The notes: generated by a model not told the origin, from the sequence alone. A DNA stretch of 12,186 bases from DATKSS01 sp035533335 (GCA_035533335.1 DATLUC010000127.1:1-12186), one strand, 5' to 3'; counted from the first letter of the stretch, positions 5,469-12,186 are shown. Translations and numbers: made by a program.

Positions 5469-6316
5469 TTCGGAATCGTAGTTCCATCGCCGGGGTCGGT
5501 GCCCGTGGCGACCGGTAGATCGCGGCTGGACCACTCGCTCCACGAGCCGGCGTACAGCCTGGCGTCGGGCAGCCCGGCCACCCTCAGCGCCAGCAGCTCG
5601 TGGCAGGCGTTGACCCCAGAGCCGCAGTAGGCCACCGCTCCCGCTCCGGCCCCCAGATCGGCGAGCCTGCGCCTCAGATCGACGGGCGCCTTGAACCTGC
5701 CGTCCGGTCCGAGGTTTTCGGTCCACGGCGCGCTCAGCGCGCCCGGGATATGCCCCGCCTTGGGGTCGATGGGCTCCTTCTCTCCTCGATATCGCTCGGG
5801 GGCGCGCGCATCGAGCAGCGGGACCCCCTTCAGCTCACGGACGGCCCCGACGTCGACCACCCGCGATCGATCCGGCTCGGCGGCGCGGAAGTCGCCGGTC
5901 GGAACGCGCGGCACGTCGGTCGAAAGCGGACCGCCCCACGCCTGCAGCCCGCCGTCGAGCACGTGCTGCGAGCGGTGCCCGAACCACTCCAGCAAGAACC
6001 ACAACCTCGCCGCGATCGATCCGCCTGCGTCGTCATAAACCACGACCGTGGTCCGCTCGCCGACGCCGGCACGGCGCATTTCCTCTTGGAACTGGGCGGC
6101 GGTGGGCAGGGGATGGCGGCCTCCCCCCTGCTTCCCGGTCACGGCCTCCAGGTCGACGAACACCGCGCCCGGGACGTGGCCTCGCATGTACTCGTCGTGA
6201 CCGTTGCGGCCTTGCAAGTACCAGCGGAAGTCGATCACGCGCAGGTCGTGGTCGTGGGAATGCTCTTCCAGCCAGCCGGCGTCGGCCAGCGGGCCCGGAG
6301 GTTCGTCCTGGCTCAT
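5465..6316 (-). CDS. 3-mercaptopyruvate/thiosulfate sulfurtransferase (two rhodanese domains)
   Basis: This is a 283-residue tandem rhodanese protein. The N-terminal, inactive domain contains VIDFRWYLQG and GHVPGAVFVDLEAVTG. The C-terminal domain contains LLDARAPERYRGE and GHIPGALSAPWTENL, and the active loop CGSGVNAC with Cys231 as the persulfide-forming residue. A CGSGV loop is typical of 3-mercaptopyruvate sulfurtransferases (SseA type), while CRKGV is typical of thiosulfate-preferring rhodaneses. The enzyme moves sulfane sulfur from mercaptopyruvate or thiosulfate to thiols or cyanide. Its ATG (6316) shares ATGA with the stop of the lactonase-like gene, and its stop shares ATGA with fabI. 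The frame is open some 80 nt upstream inside the preceding gene, but the rhodanese fold starts after this ATG. It might supply sulfur for maturation of redox proteins in the same operon; that link is inference. Confidence 0.92.
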   Translation of the reverse strand: MSQDEPPGPLADAGWLEEHSHDHDLRVIDFRWYLQGRNGHDEYMRGHVPGAVFVDLEAVTGKQGGGRHPLPTAAQFQEEMRRAGVGERTTVVVYDDAGGSIAARLWFLLEWFGHRSQHVLDGGLQAWGGPLSTDVPRVPTGDFRAAEPDRSRVVDVGAVRELKGVPLLDARAPERYRGEKEPIDPKAGHIPGALSAPWTENLGPDGRFKAPVDLRRRLADLGAGAGAVAYCGSGVNACHELLALRVAGLPDARLYAGSWSEWSSRDLPVATGTDPGDGTTIPK

Positions 6317-6972
6317 CCGGGCGTGACGACGTGGGTGTCGTGGCAGAAATGCACGGAGTGCGGATGCATGCCGTGAAGCTTCTTCAGCGAGTGGGTCCAT
6401 GCCCGGCGGTCCGAGTGCTGTCCCTGCCAGCCCGAGAGGTCGGCCTGGTCCGCCTCGCGGTAGATGTCCGACGTGTAGGCGGCATCACCGATCATCACCG
6501 CCGAGCCGTCCGGGGTGTCGATGAGCACACTCTGGTGACCGACGGTATGGCCGGGCGTCGCCACCACCCGCACCCCCTCGGCGATCTCTGCATCTCCGTC
6601 GAGAAGCTCGAACCTTGCCCCCGCGAAGTCAAACCACTCGACGGTGGTCTTCTCCTGCCGGCGCGCGCGGTCCAGCTCTTGGCGCTGGACGTAGAACGGC
6701 GCGTGCTTGAACACCGTGTTCTGCCCGCAGTGGTCGAAGTGCAGGTGGCTGTTGATGACGATGCGCACGTCGGCCGGGCTGAGGTCGTGCTCGGCCAGCG
6801 CATCGGCGGCATGGCGGTTCACCACCTTCCATTCCTTGACCATCTCGGTGGGCCAGCCCACCCCGGTGTCGACCAGGATCGCCCCGGCGCGGGGGTGCTT
6901 GATCACGAAGCCGTGCACCGGGATGTTCCGCATGGCGCCGATTCGCGCCAGGTGCAGACGGATGATCTCCAT
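6313..6972 (-). CDS. Metallo-beta-lactamase-fold hydrolase, N-acyl-homoserine-lactonase-like
   Basis: This 219-residue metal-dependent hydrolase has HLHFDH at residues 76-81 (His76, His78, Asp80, His81), TPGHTVGH with His142, GDAAYTSD with Asp163, and a late HDTH (His211/His214), the full dinuclear metal ligand set. The order and spacing, and the DTGVGW motif near 35-40, are like the lactonase branch (AhlB/AttM-type) rather than glyoxalase II. The substrate is unknown; lactones, including acyl-homoserine lactones, are only one option. ATG 6972 lies 4 nt after the CtaB stop, and its own stop overlaps the sulfurtransferase start. Its place beside a sulfurtransferase raises the persulfide-dioxygenase (ETHE1) idea, but the sequence shows a lactonase-like metal set with Asp163 bridging, as in two-metal enzymes. 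No signal peptide, so it is likely cytoplasmic. Confidence 0.88.
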   Translation of the reverse strand: MEIIRLHLARIGAMRNIPVHGFVIKHPRAGAILVDTGVGWPTEMVKEWKVVNRHAADALAEHDLSPADVRIVINSHLHFDHCGQNTVFKHAPFYVQRQELDRARRQEKTTVEWFDFAGARFELLDGDAEIAEGVRVVATPGHTVGHQSVLIDTPDGSAVMIGDAAYTSDIYREADQADLSGWQGQHSDRRAWTHSLKKLHGMHPHSVHFCHDTHVVTPG

Positions 6973-6976
6973 CTGC

Positions 6977-7870
6977 TCAGGGCAGGAACGCAGAAACGGC
7001 GAAGAGGGTGAAGAGCAACGCGAGGTAGGTGATCGAGTAGGCAAAGACGCGGCGGGTCCAACCGCGGCTCGTCAGGTCCTTGACGGTGATCCCGACGAAC
7101 CCCAGGCCCAGCACCATCGCCCCGGCGAGATAGATCGCGCCGGCGGAGCCGGTGAAGAACGGGACCGCGCTGGCGGCGGCCGTCAGCACGGCGTAGACCA
7201 CGCTCTGGCGCTTGGCTGAAACTTCCCCCCCGACCACCGGAAGCATCGGGATGTGCGCACGGGCGTAGTCCTTCTTGACCACGGAGGCAAGCGCCCAGAA
7301 GTGCGGCGGAGTCCACAGGAAGATGACCCCGAACAGCGCCAGGGCCGTGAGATCGAGGCCACCGGTCGCGGCCGCCCACCCGACCAGCGGAGGCACGGCC
7401 CCCGCGGCGCCGCCGATCACGATGTTCTGCGGCGTCACGCGCTTCAGCCAGACCGTGTAGACGAAGACGTAGATCAGCGTCCCGCTCAGGGCGAGGAGCG
7501 CGGCCGTCAGGTTGGCCCATGCCCACAGCACGCCGAAGGCCCCGATGTTGAGAGCGACGCCCAGCGTGAGCGCATGCCACGCCGGGATGCGGCCGTCCGG
7601 CAGCGGGCGGCTCCTGGTGCGGCTCATTTCGGCGTCGATGTCGCGGTCGAACCAGCAGTTGATCGCGTGCGCGCCACCGGCGGCGAGGGTGCCGCCGACC
7701 AGCACCGCGGCCACCGCGCCCAGGCGAGGGTGGCCGTGCGACGCCGGGATCATGACCCCGATCGCGGTGGCGTCGAGGAGCGCGACTATGCGCAGCTTGA
7801 GCAGGCTGACGTAATCGCGCGCGGTGGCGGAGATGCCTCGCCCCGGGGCGAGCGCGGTGATGACGCTCAT
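6977..7870 (-). CDS. ctaB: Heme O synthase (protoheme IX farnesyltransferase)
   Basis: This is a 297-residue polytopic UbiA-superfamily prenyltransferase that attaches a farnesyl group to heme B to make heme O, the first step toward heme A. The first aspartate-rich motif is NCWFDRDIDAEMSRT (Asn71, Asp75, Asp79), followed by RPLPDGRI. The second conserved region includes YTVWLKRVTPQNIVIGG (about 138-154) and the loop KKDYARAHIPMLPVV (about 199-213). TPPHFWAL at 187-194 is typical of COX10/CtaB proteins. About eight to nine hydrophobic helices are evident. ATG 7870 shares ATGA with the CtaA stop, and a GGAG sits 11 nt upstream. The pairing with CtaA, which uses its product, is strong functional context. 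Length is normal for bacterial CtaB. Confidence 0.96.
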   Translation of the reverse strand: MSVITALAPGRGISATARDYVSLLKLRIVALLDATAIGVMIPASHGHPRLGAVAAVLVGGTLAAGGAHAINCWFDRDIDAEMSRTRSRPLPDGRIPAWHALTLGVALNIGAFGVLWAWANLTAALLALSGTLIYVFVYTVWLKRVTPQNIVIGGAAGAVPPLVGWAAATGGLDLTALALFGVIFLWTPPHFWALASVVKKDYARAHIPMLPVVGGEVSAKRQSVVYAVLTAAASAVPFFTGSAGAIYLAGAMVLGLGFVGITVKDLTSRGWTRRVFAYSITYLALLFTLFAVSAFLP

Positions 7871-8775
7871 GCGCTCGTCTTCTCCGCCGACAGCGATATG
7901 GCGGGCGCGCGGTCGGCCCGCGGCAGGGTCAGCAGCGCGCTCGAGAGGATGCCCGTCCACACCAGCGTCGCCATGGCGACGTGGAGGCCGTTGAACAGCG
8001 CGCCGTCGGTCAGCGCAGCGCCCGCTCCGACTGCGATCTGCAGCGCCAGCACGACCAGCGTCGCGATGGCGACTCCCGACAGGCCGGGACGGCGCATCGC
8101 CTGGACCAGGACGTAGACCAAAAGGATGCTCACCAGCAGCACGACGCCGCGATGAAGCATGGTGAACGCGTCCACTCCCGCAAAGCTGGGGGTGAACCCG
8201 CTGCCGCATAGAGGCCACGTGTTGCAGCGCTGGTCGGCGCTGCTGGCCACCACCGTCGAGCCGGTGAGCAGCATCACGTAGGTCGCGGCGGAGGCGAGCA
8301 CCAACAGGCGCGTGAAGGACGGCTCACGCGCTCCGGCCGAGGGCGAAAGCGACATCACGGCGGTCGCGACCAGGCATCCGAGGATGAGCATGGCCAGGCC
8401 CAGGTGCACCACGACGAGCCACGGCGACAGCGCGTTGGCGACCACCAGCGCGCCAAGGCCGCCTTCGGCAGCGATGGCGACCAGCGACGCAGACGCGATC
8501 CACGCGACCAGCGGGCGGACCTGGCGAAAAACGAGCCACGCCAGGACCACGGTCGCGATGATCAGGACGCCTGTGATCGAGCCGACCGTGCGGTGCGAGT
8601 ACTCGATGATCGAGTGAATGTTGGCCGGCGGGTAGGGACGTCCGTGGCACAAAGGCCAGTCGGGGCAGCCGAGACCCGATCCGGACACCCGCACCAGCCC
8701 GCCCAGCGCGATCTGCAGGTATGCGAACAGCGCGGTGACAAATGCGAGCCGGCGAAAGAACACCACCGAGAGCAT
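7867..8775 (-). CDS. ctaA: Heme A synthase (COX15/CtaA family)
   Basis: This is a 302-residue membrane protein with about eight helices that oxidises the methyl group of heme O to the formyl group of heme A. Hallmarks of the Gram-positive/actinobacterial class are visible: CPDWPLC (Cys37, Cys43) in the first external loop, EYSHR (Glu58, His61), His124 (VVVHLGLAM), a second cysteine pair CNTWPLC (Cys184, Cys190), His208 (MLHRG) and His265 (NGLHVAM). The four histidines are the expected heme ligands, and Glu58 is the residue linked to catalysis in Bacillus CtaA. The ATG (8775) is 12 nt after the SCO-TlpA stop, and the end overlaps ctaB. The neighbours, a SCO-type copper chaperone fusion and CtaB, support a cytochrome c oxidase (aa3-type) maturation role. 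No oxidase subunit is encoded in the window. Confidence 0.96.
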   Translation of the reverse strand: MLSVVFFRRLAFVTALFAYLQIALGGLVRVSGSGLGCPDWPLCHGRPYPPANIHSIIEYSHRTVGSITGVLIIATVVLAWLVFRQVRPLVAWIASASLVAIAAEGGLGALVVANALSPWLVVVHLGLAMLILGCLVATAVMSLSPSAGAREPSFTRLLVLASAATYVMLLTGSTVVASSADQRCNTWPLCGSGFTPSFAGVDAFTMLHRGVVLLVSILLVYVLVQAMRRPGLSGVAIATLVVLALQIAVGAGAALTDGALFNGLHVAMATLVWTGILSSALLTLPRADRAPAISLSAEKTSA

Positions 8776-8787
8776 CAGCGGCCCAGT

Positions 8788-10134
8788 CTACTGAGTGCCG
8801 AGGTTCGAGAGCTGCGCGGCCAGCACGCCCTCGCTGAGCTGGCCGATCTGCCGCCCTGAGATCGTGCCGTCGGCGCGAAGGAACACCGTCATCGGCAGGG
8901 CCGTCACGCCGTAGGCGCGGCCGGACGCCAGGTCGGAGTCGAGCAGTGCCGCCTGGTGGATCCCCACCGACTCGAGGAACGCGCGCGCGGCCTGGGCGCT
9001 GTCGCCTTCATTGATCAGCACGAGCTGCACGCCGGCCTGGCGCCCCACCTGCTGCTGCAGCAGGGGCATCTCGGCCTTGCAGGGCGGGCAGTAAGTGGCC
9101 CAGAAGTTGATCACCGCCGGCTCACCCGCGAGATCGGCAAGCCCGAGCGTGCGCCCGTCCGTGGTGGCGAGCTCGAAGCCGGGGGCGATGCCGCCTCCCC
9201 CGGGTGCCGGCTGCTGCGGTTGCGCGATCGTGAGCAGGGCCTGGAGCACCTCGGGAGCGCCCCAGCCGTCACCGCCGGAGGCGAGCTCGTGGAGCCCCTG
9301 GGCGCTCAGGCCGGCGAGGAGCGACGGCGGAAAGCCCGAGCCCACGTCGGGGACTCCGCGGTACACCAGCCGCACGTAACCGTGCCCGTCGACCAGGGCG
9401 AGCGTCGAGGTATGCGTGTCGCCGGTGGCCAGCGCCACCCCGAAGGGCTTCCAGAAAGACGTGAGGGCGTCCGCGCTCCCGGTCGCGAAGGTCCACCCCG
9501 CCCCGATGCCCCGCGCGTAGGTCGCGAGCACCGAGGGGGTGTCGGTGCCCGGGTCGGTCGTCACCTCGGCGAGCTTGACCCCGGGTGGCATGTGCCTGGC
9601 GATCTCGAAGAACAGGGCGGTGTAGAGAGGGCAGGTCTCGTGACAGGTGGTGTGAAATGCCGCGATGACCAGGTCCTGGCCGGAGTTGGTGGCGGGGTCG
9701 AATGCCTTTCCCGACTGGTCGACGAGCGCGTAATCGGGCATGGCGACGAAGTTGCCCGCCAGCTCGCCCAGGCCCAAGTTGACCTCATCGTTGCCCGCGT
9801 AGACGCCGCCCGGAACCAGGTGCGGAGCCTCGAGCCCGAGCAGTAGGGGCTCGACCTGGCCCGCCACGACTGTGAAGCGAACCGACTGGACATCCGCGCC
9901 CAGCCTCACGCCGTCGAAGGAGCCCACGGTCACCGGCACGGCCAGCATGTCTGTTTCCTGGGGGGCCGCCGGGTAGGGTCCTGCGAGCTCACCGACCGCG
10001 ATCCACCCGCTCGAGCCGTGGATCATCACGTTGGAGCGGGCGATCGTCCCGGCCGTTCGCCCCGACGCGGCGACCACCAGCGTGCCCGTCGCGGGCTTCA
10101 GCTGCGGCGCGATCACCGCCAAGGCGAGTGCCAC
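8788..10134 (-). CDS. SCO1/SenC-type protein fused to a TlpA/ResA-type thioredoxin
   Basis: This 448-residue exported or anchored protein has two redox domains. The first (about 125-285) is SCO-like, with a CxxxC copper site in TTCHETCPL (Cys164, Cys168) and the third ligand His241 in DTHTSTLALVDGHGYVR. The second (about 315-448) is TlpA/ResA-like, with WATYCPPCKAEMPLL (Cys349, Cys352) and the cis-Pro loop TALPMT (Pro414). SCO proteins load copper into CuA of cytochrome c oxidase; TlpA-type reductases keep SCO and CuA cysteines reduced. Residues about 20-120 form an extra beta-rich region I do not recognise. The Pro/Gly-rich PQQPAPGGGG (306-315) is the linker. GTG 10134 falls inside a hydrophobic run. 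The frame is open upstream, and a CTG at 10182 with AAGGTGG 9 nt before it would give RPRF plus a full signal anchor, so the true start is probably upstream. Spacing and order with ctaA support the assembly role. Confidence 0.9.
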   Translation of the reverse strand: MALALAVIAPQLKPATGTLVVAASGRTAGTIARSNVMIHGSSGWIAVGELAGPYPAAPQETDMLAVPVTVGSFDGVRLGADVQSVRFTVVAGQVEPLLLGLEAPHLVPGGVYAGNDEVNLGLGELAGNFVAMPDYALVDQSGKAFDPATNSGQDLVIAAFHTTCHETCPLYTALFFEIARHMPPGVKLAEVTTDPGTDTPSVLATYARGIGAGWTFATGSADALTSFWKPFGVALATGDTHTSTLALVDGHGYVRLVYRGVPDVGSGFPPSLLAGLSAQGLHELASGGDGWGAPEVLQALLTIAQPQQPAPGGGGIAPGFELATTDGRTLGLADLAGEPAVINFWATYCPPCKAEMPLLQQQVGRQAGVQLVLINEGDSAQAARAFLESVGIHQAALLDSDLASGRAYGVTALPMTVFLRADGTISGRQIGQLSEGVLAAQLSNLGTQ

Positions 10135-10186
10135 GAGCGCAACACCGGCCGCGACGATCCACAGGAACCGGGGTCGCAGCAGGGCT

Positions 10187-11164
10187 CTACGCCACCTTGA
10201 TGGGGGCGCCGCCGTACCGAGCCGCCACCCGGTCGATGTAGGCGGCGCATATGTCGGCGACGGCGGCGCTCTCGATCTGGATCACGTTCTCGGCATTCTC
10301 CTCGCCGCTGTGCGAGAGGTTGAAGCTTCCCGTGTACACGTAGTCGTCCGTGACCAGGATCTTGGCGTGCATGAAATCGTGCACGGAGCCCTTCGAATAG
10401 GGCGTGGAGCGCTTCGCGCCGAACCTGACCTCGGCCGCGATCGAGTGAAACGCGGTGAGCTTCCAGGCCGCGGCGGCCGTCGACGACCACTGGTGCTGCA
10501 CCTCGTCCATCTGGGTGGCGTCGTACACCCCGGCGATGTCGACGCCGGGATGTTCGCACACCTCGGCGAGCGTGCCCAGGATCGGGCCCGACGTGATCAC
10601 CGGCGAGCAGATGCGGATGCGCTTTTGGGCCGACGCGATGGACCGCGCCATCGCGTGGACCAGCTTCATGCTGCGCCCTGGACAGAAGTAGGGTCTCACC
10701 CGGGTCCCGTCCGCCAGGGACGACCAGGGCGAGGATATACGCCCGGAATCGGCGACCACGGGCCGGTCCCACAGCTGCTGGAAGTCGGCCGCGTAGTCCG
10801 CTGCGACCTCTCCCGACGCCACGGTGAACATGACGTTCTCCTCGCGGTTCCACGAGTCATTGGTCCAGTTCGTCGAGCCGGTGAGCAGTGCTGCGGCGGG
10901 AGTGCCGGCGTCGCGCACGACGTACTTGTGATGCATGAGGTCGGGGATGCCAGGGATGGGCTTGATCTGGACCCCGATCGATCTCAAGCGGTCGACGAAA
11001 GCCCAGTCGATCTCAGGCGGCGGCGGAACCGGGATCGCCTCGGCGTGGTCCTGGTTGAACATCAGGCGGACCGTCACGCCGCGCTTCTGAGCGGCTTCGA
11101 ACGCAGCGAACACGGTCTCCGCCGCTCCCGCGTCCAGTCTCAGGTCATAGATGGCGACGTCCAT
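10187..11164 (-). CDS. Phospholipase D-like protein with two HKD motifs
   Basis: This PLD-superfamily protein has both half-sites of the active site: HHKYVVRD with GSTNWT (His78, Lys80, Asp85; Gly96-Trp100) and HAKILVTD with GSFNLS (His266, Lys268, Asp273; Gly279-Asn282). A complete pair of HKD motifs implies a phosphodiester hydrolase or transferase; the substrate may be phospholipid, nucleic acid or another diester. ATG 11164 (325 residues) begins abruptly in the first beta strand (MDVAIYDLRL). The same frame is open for another 42 codons upstream to a TGA at 11293 and reads like the usual PLD N-terminus (LDFFFLDDGG...VIAQRLASFLGGATKT), but no ATG, GTG or TTG is present there. The real start may therefore be a rare codon such as ATA 11272 (overlapping the LOG stop as ATAG), ATC 11278 or CTG 11254. 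The stop is a few bases before the SCO-TlpA gene. Confidence 0.88.
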   Translation of the reverse strand: MDVAIYDLRLDAGAAETVFAAFEAAQKRGVTVRLMFNQDHAEAIPVPPPPEIDWAFVDRLRSIGVQIKPIPGIPDLMHHKYVVRDAGTPAAALLTGSTNWTNDSWNREENVMFTVASGEVAADYAADFQQLWDRPVVADSGRISSPWSSLADGTRVRPYFCPGRSMKLVHAMARSIASAQKRIRICSPVITSGPILGTLAEVCEHPGVDIAGVYDATQMDEVQHQWSSTAAAAWKLTAFHSIAAEVRFGAKRSTPYSKGSVHDFMHAKILVTDDYVYTGSFNLSHSGEENAENVIQIESAAVADICAAYIDRVAARYGGAPIKVA

Positions 11165-11268
11165 CGTCTTGGTCGCACCGCCGAGGAACGACGCGAGCCG
11201 CTGCGCGATGACGTCGGCGGTCTGACCGCCGTCGTCGAGGAAGAAGAAATCCAGCGGCTGAACGGCGG

Positions 11269-12039
11269 CTATCTCGATTCCGCCTTCGGCTCACCCGTGT
11301 CGGCGCGCGGTTCGCGGACCCTGACCGGGAGCGGGCGGGTCGCCATCTCCGCGGCTTCGTCGGGGTCGTCGGTCATTGTCATCAGCTTCAGGTCATCCGC
11401 CGCGATCGCGCCGGAGCCCAAGACCGACTCCTTCATCCAGTCGATCAGCCCTTTCCAGTAGGGCGTGCCGAAAAGCACGATCGGGAAGTGCTCGATCTTG
11501 CCCGTCTGGGCCAGGGTGAGCGACTCGAAGAGCTCGTCCAGGGTTCCAAAACCGCCGGGAAAGATCACGAAGCCGCGCGCGTACTTCACGAACATGTTCT
11601 TGCGCACGAAGAAGTAGCGGAACTCGACGCCGAGGTCGACGTACTTGTTGAGCGACTGCTCTTGAGGCAGCTCGATGTTGCAGCCGACCGACAGGCCGCC
11701 CGCCTCGTGGCAGCCCTTGTTGACGGCTTCCATGATCCCCGGCCCGCCGCCCGTGATGACGGCGAAACCGCGCCGCGCGAGCGCGCCGCCGAGCTCGATG
11801 CCCTGCTTGTAGTACGGATCGTCCGGCTTGGACCGCGCGGATCCGAACACCGTGACGGCCGGCCCCACCTCGCCCAGGGCGTCAAAGCCCTCGACGAATT
11901 CGGAGAGGATGCGCAGGACGCGCCACGGGTCGGCGTGATGGCTGAGCTCCTCGATCGCGTCGCGCTCGAGCAGCGCCTTGTCGGCGGGGGCCTGCTCTGT
12001 CGGGACGACAAGACGGCCGGCGCGTCGGCGTTGAGACAT
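11269..12039 (-). CDS. LOG-family (TIGR00730) Rossmann-fold protein
   Basis: This 256-residue protein has the LOG/lysine-decarboxylase-like nucleotide-binding fold. VTVFGSARS (63-70) begins the domain, GGGPGIMEAVNKG lies at 97-109, RKNMF at 146-150, and the diagnostic PGGFGTLDE at 161-169. Many family members hydrolyse cytokinin riboside 5'-monophosphates or other nucleotide 5'-monophosphates to free base and ribose phosphate, so this is probably a nucleotide nucleosidase; the physiological substrate in bacteria is usually unclear. The ATG at 12039 was chosen because it precedes the conserved region by a short polar leader. An earlier ATG at 12129 in the same frame would add 30 residues of low-complexity sequence overlapping the upstream gene. 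The start lies 4 nt after the upstream stop, without a clear ribosome site, which fits an operon. The last bases overlap the apparent N-terminal extension of the PLD gene. Confidence 0.92.
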   Translation of the reverse strand: MSQRRRAGRLVVPTEQAPADKALLERDAIEELSHHADPWRVLRILSEFVEGFDALGEVGPAVTVFGSARSKPDDPYYKQGIELGGALARRGFAVITGGGPGIMEAVNKGCHEAGGLSVGCNIELPQEQSLNKYVDLGVEFRYFFVRKNMFVKYARGFVIFPGGFGTLDELFESLTLAQTGKIEHFPIVLFGTPYWKGLIDWMKESVLGSGAIAADDLKLMTMTDDPDEAAEMATRPLPVRVREPRADTGEPKAESR

Positions 12040-12043
12040 CCGG

Positions 12044-12186
12044 CTAAGCACTGGAAGTGGATTCGGTGGCTGTGCCCTCGTGGCCGCCGTTGGTCGCGAC
12101 CGGAGCGCTGCCCGGGGCAGCGTCGGCATCCACGGAAATTGTGGCCCGCTTCGCGCGCGGAGCCCGCTGGTGGATGGTCTTGGTCC
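12044..12186 (-). CDS. C-terminal tail of an unknown protein (5' part outside the window)
   Basis: On the - strand a frame enters at the window edge and ends at TAG (12046-12044), 4 nt before the LOG ATG. The 46 visible residues start TKTIHQRAPRAKR and continue as an Ala/Gly/Thr/Ser-rich disordered tail ending TATESTSSA. No domain can be recognised. Tight spacing and the same strand as the following genes suggest it is the preceding gene of the operon. It could be a chance open frame in GC-rich DNA, but a charged stretch followed by a disordered tail and stop at this spot is a plausible gene end. Confidence 0.5.
   Translation of the reverse strand, partial: TKTIHQRAPRAKRATISVDADAAPGSAPVATNGGHEGTATESTSSA

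Noticed and set aside
6313..6972. ETHE1-type persulfide dioxygenase, suggested by the neighbouring sulfurtransferase
   Set aside because: The HLHFDH, His142, Asp163 and late His set is that of two-metal lactonase-like hydrolases; neighbourhood alone is not enough.
10187..11164. PLD-containing antiphage defence system (with the LOG-family gene as partner)
   Set aside because: HKD nucleases and nucleotide-cleaving proteins occur in defence systems, but both genes sit in a housekeeping-like operon with heme A synthesis genes and there is no sensor or helicase; no positive evidence.

Overview
This is a GC-rich, gene-dense bacterial window with almost no intergenic space, several GTG starts and many 4-base ATGA stop/start overlaps. 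The gene content suggests a high-GC Terrabacteria-type genome (Actinomycetota, Chloroflexota or Candidatus Dormibacterota): an InhA-like enoyl-ACP reductase, a FadE-type acyl-CoA dehydrogenase with paired MaoC proteins, CtaA/CtaB heme A synthesis and an AT-hook basic protein. The phylum is inference. No rRNA, tRNA, CRISPR array, insertion sequence or phage gene was seen.

Region 1 (about 1-1323, + strand) holds the C-terminal part of a periplasmic solute-binding protein of a branched-chain amino-acid type ABC transporter, followed by a polytopic membrane protein of unknown function. The membrane protein's 3' end overlaps the next operon tail to tail by 85 nt. Region 2 (1239-3216, - strand) is a three-gene acyl-CoA oxidation/hydration operon: acyl-CoA dehydrogenase, MaoC-like N-type hot-dog protein, then MaoC-like hydratase, with ATGA overlaps at both joins. 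Together they would dehydrogenate an acyl-CoA and hydrate the enoyl-CoA. Region 3 (3217-4682) holds small genes: a zinc-ribbon/TM2-like membrane protein (+), an AT-hook/coiled-coil basic protein (-), and an RNase H-fold RVT_3-type protein (-). The RVT_3 gene carries a terminator-like hairpin near its 5' end, and upstream of it lies a short hairpin with DnaA-box-like sequences.

Region 4 (4683-12186, - strand) looks like one transcription unit of nine genes in a row: tail of an unknown protein, LOG-family Rossmann protein, double-HKD phospholipase D-like protein, a SCO1+TlpA thioredoxin-fold fusion, heme A synthase CtaA, heme O synthase CtaB, a lactonase-like metallo-beta-lactamase-fold hydrolase, a 3-mercaptopyruvate sulfurtransferase-like protein and an InhA/FabI enoyl-ACP reductase. 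Its middle part makes heme A (heme B to O to A) and provides the copper and thiol chemistry for the CuA site of cytochrome c oxidase. The oxidase subunits themselves are not in the window.

The most interesting points are the SCO-TlpA fusion, the lack of an ATG, GTG or TTG start for the apparent full N-termini of two neighbouring genes (PLD and SCO-TlpA), the strand-specific terminator-like hairpin inside the RVT_3 gene, and the AT-hook protein. Nothing here proves a wholly new system.
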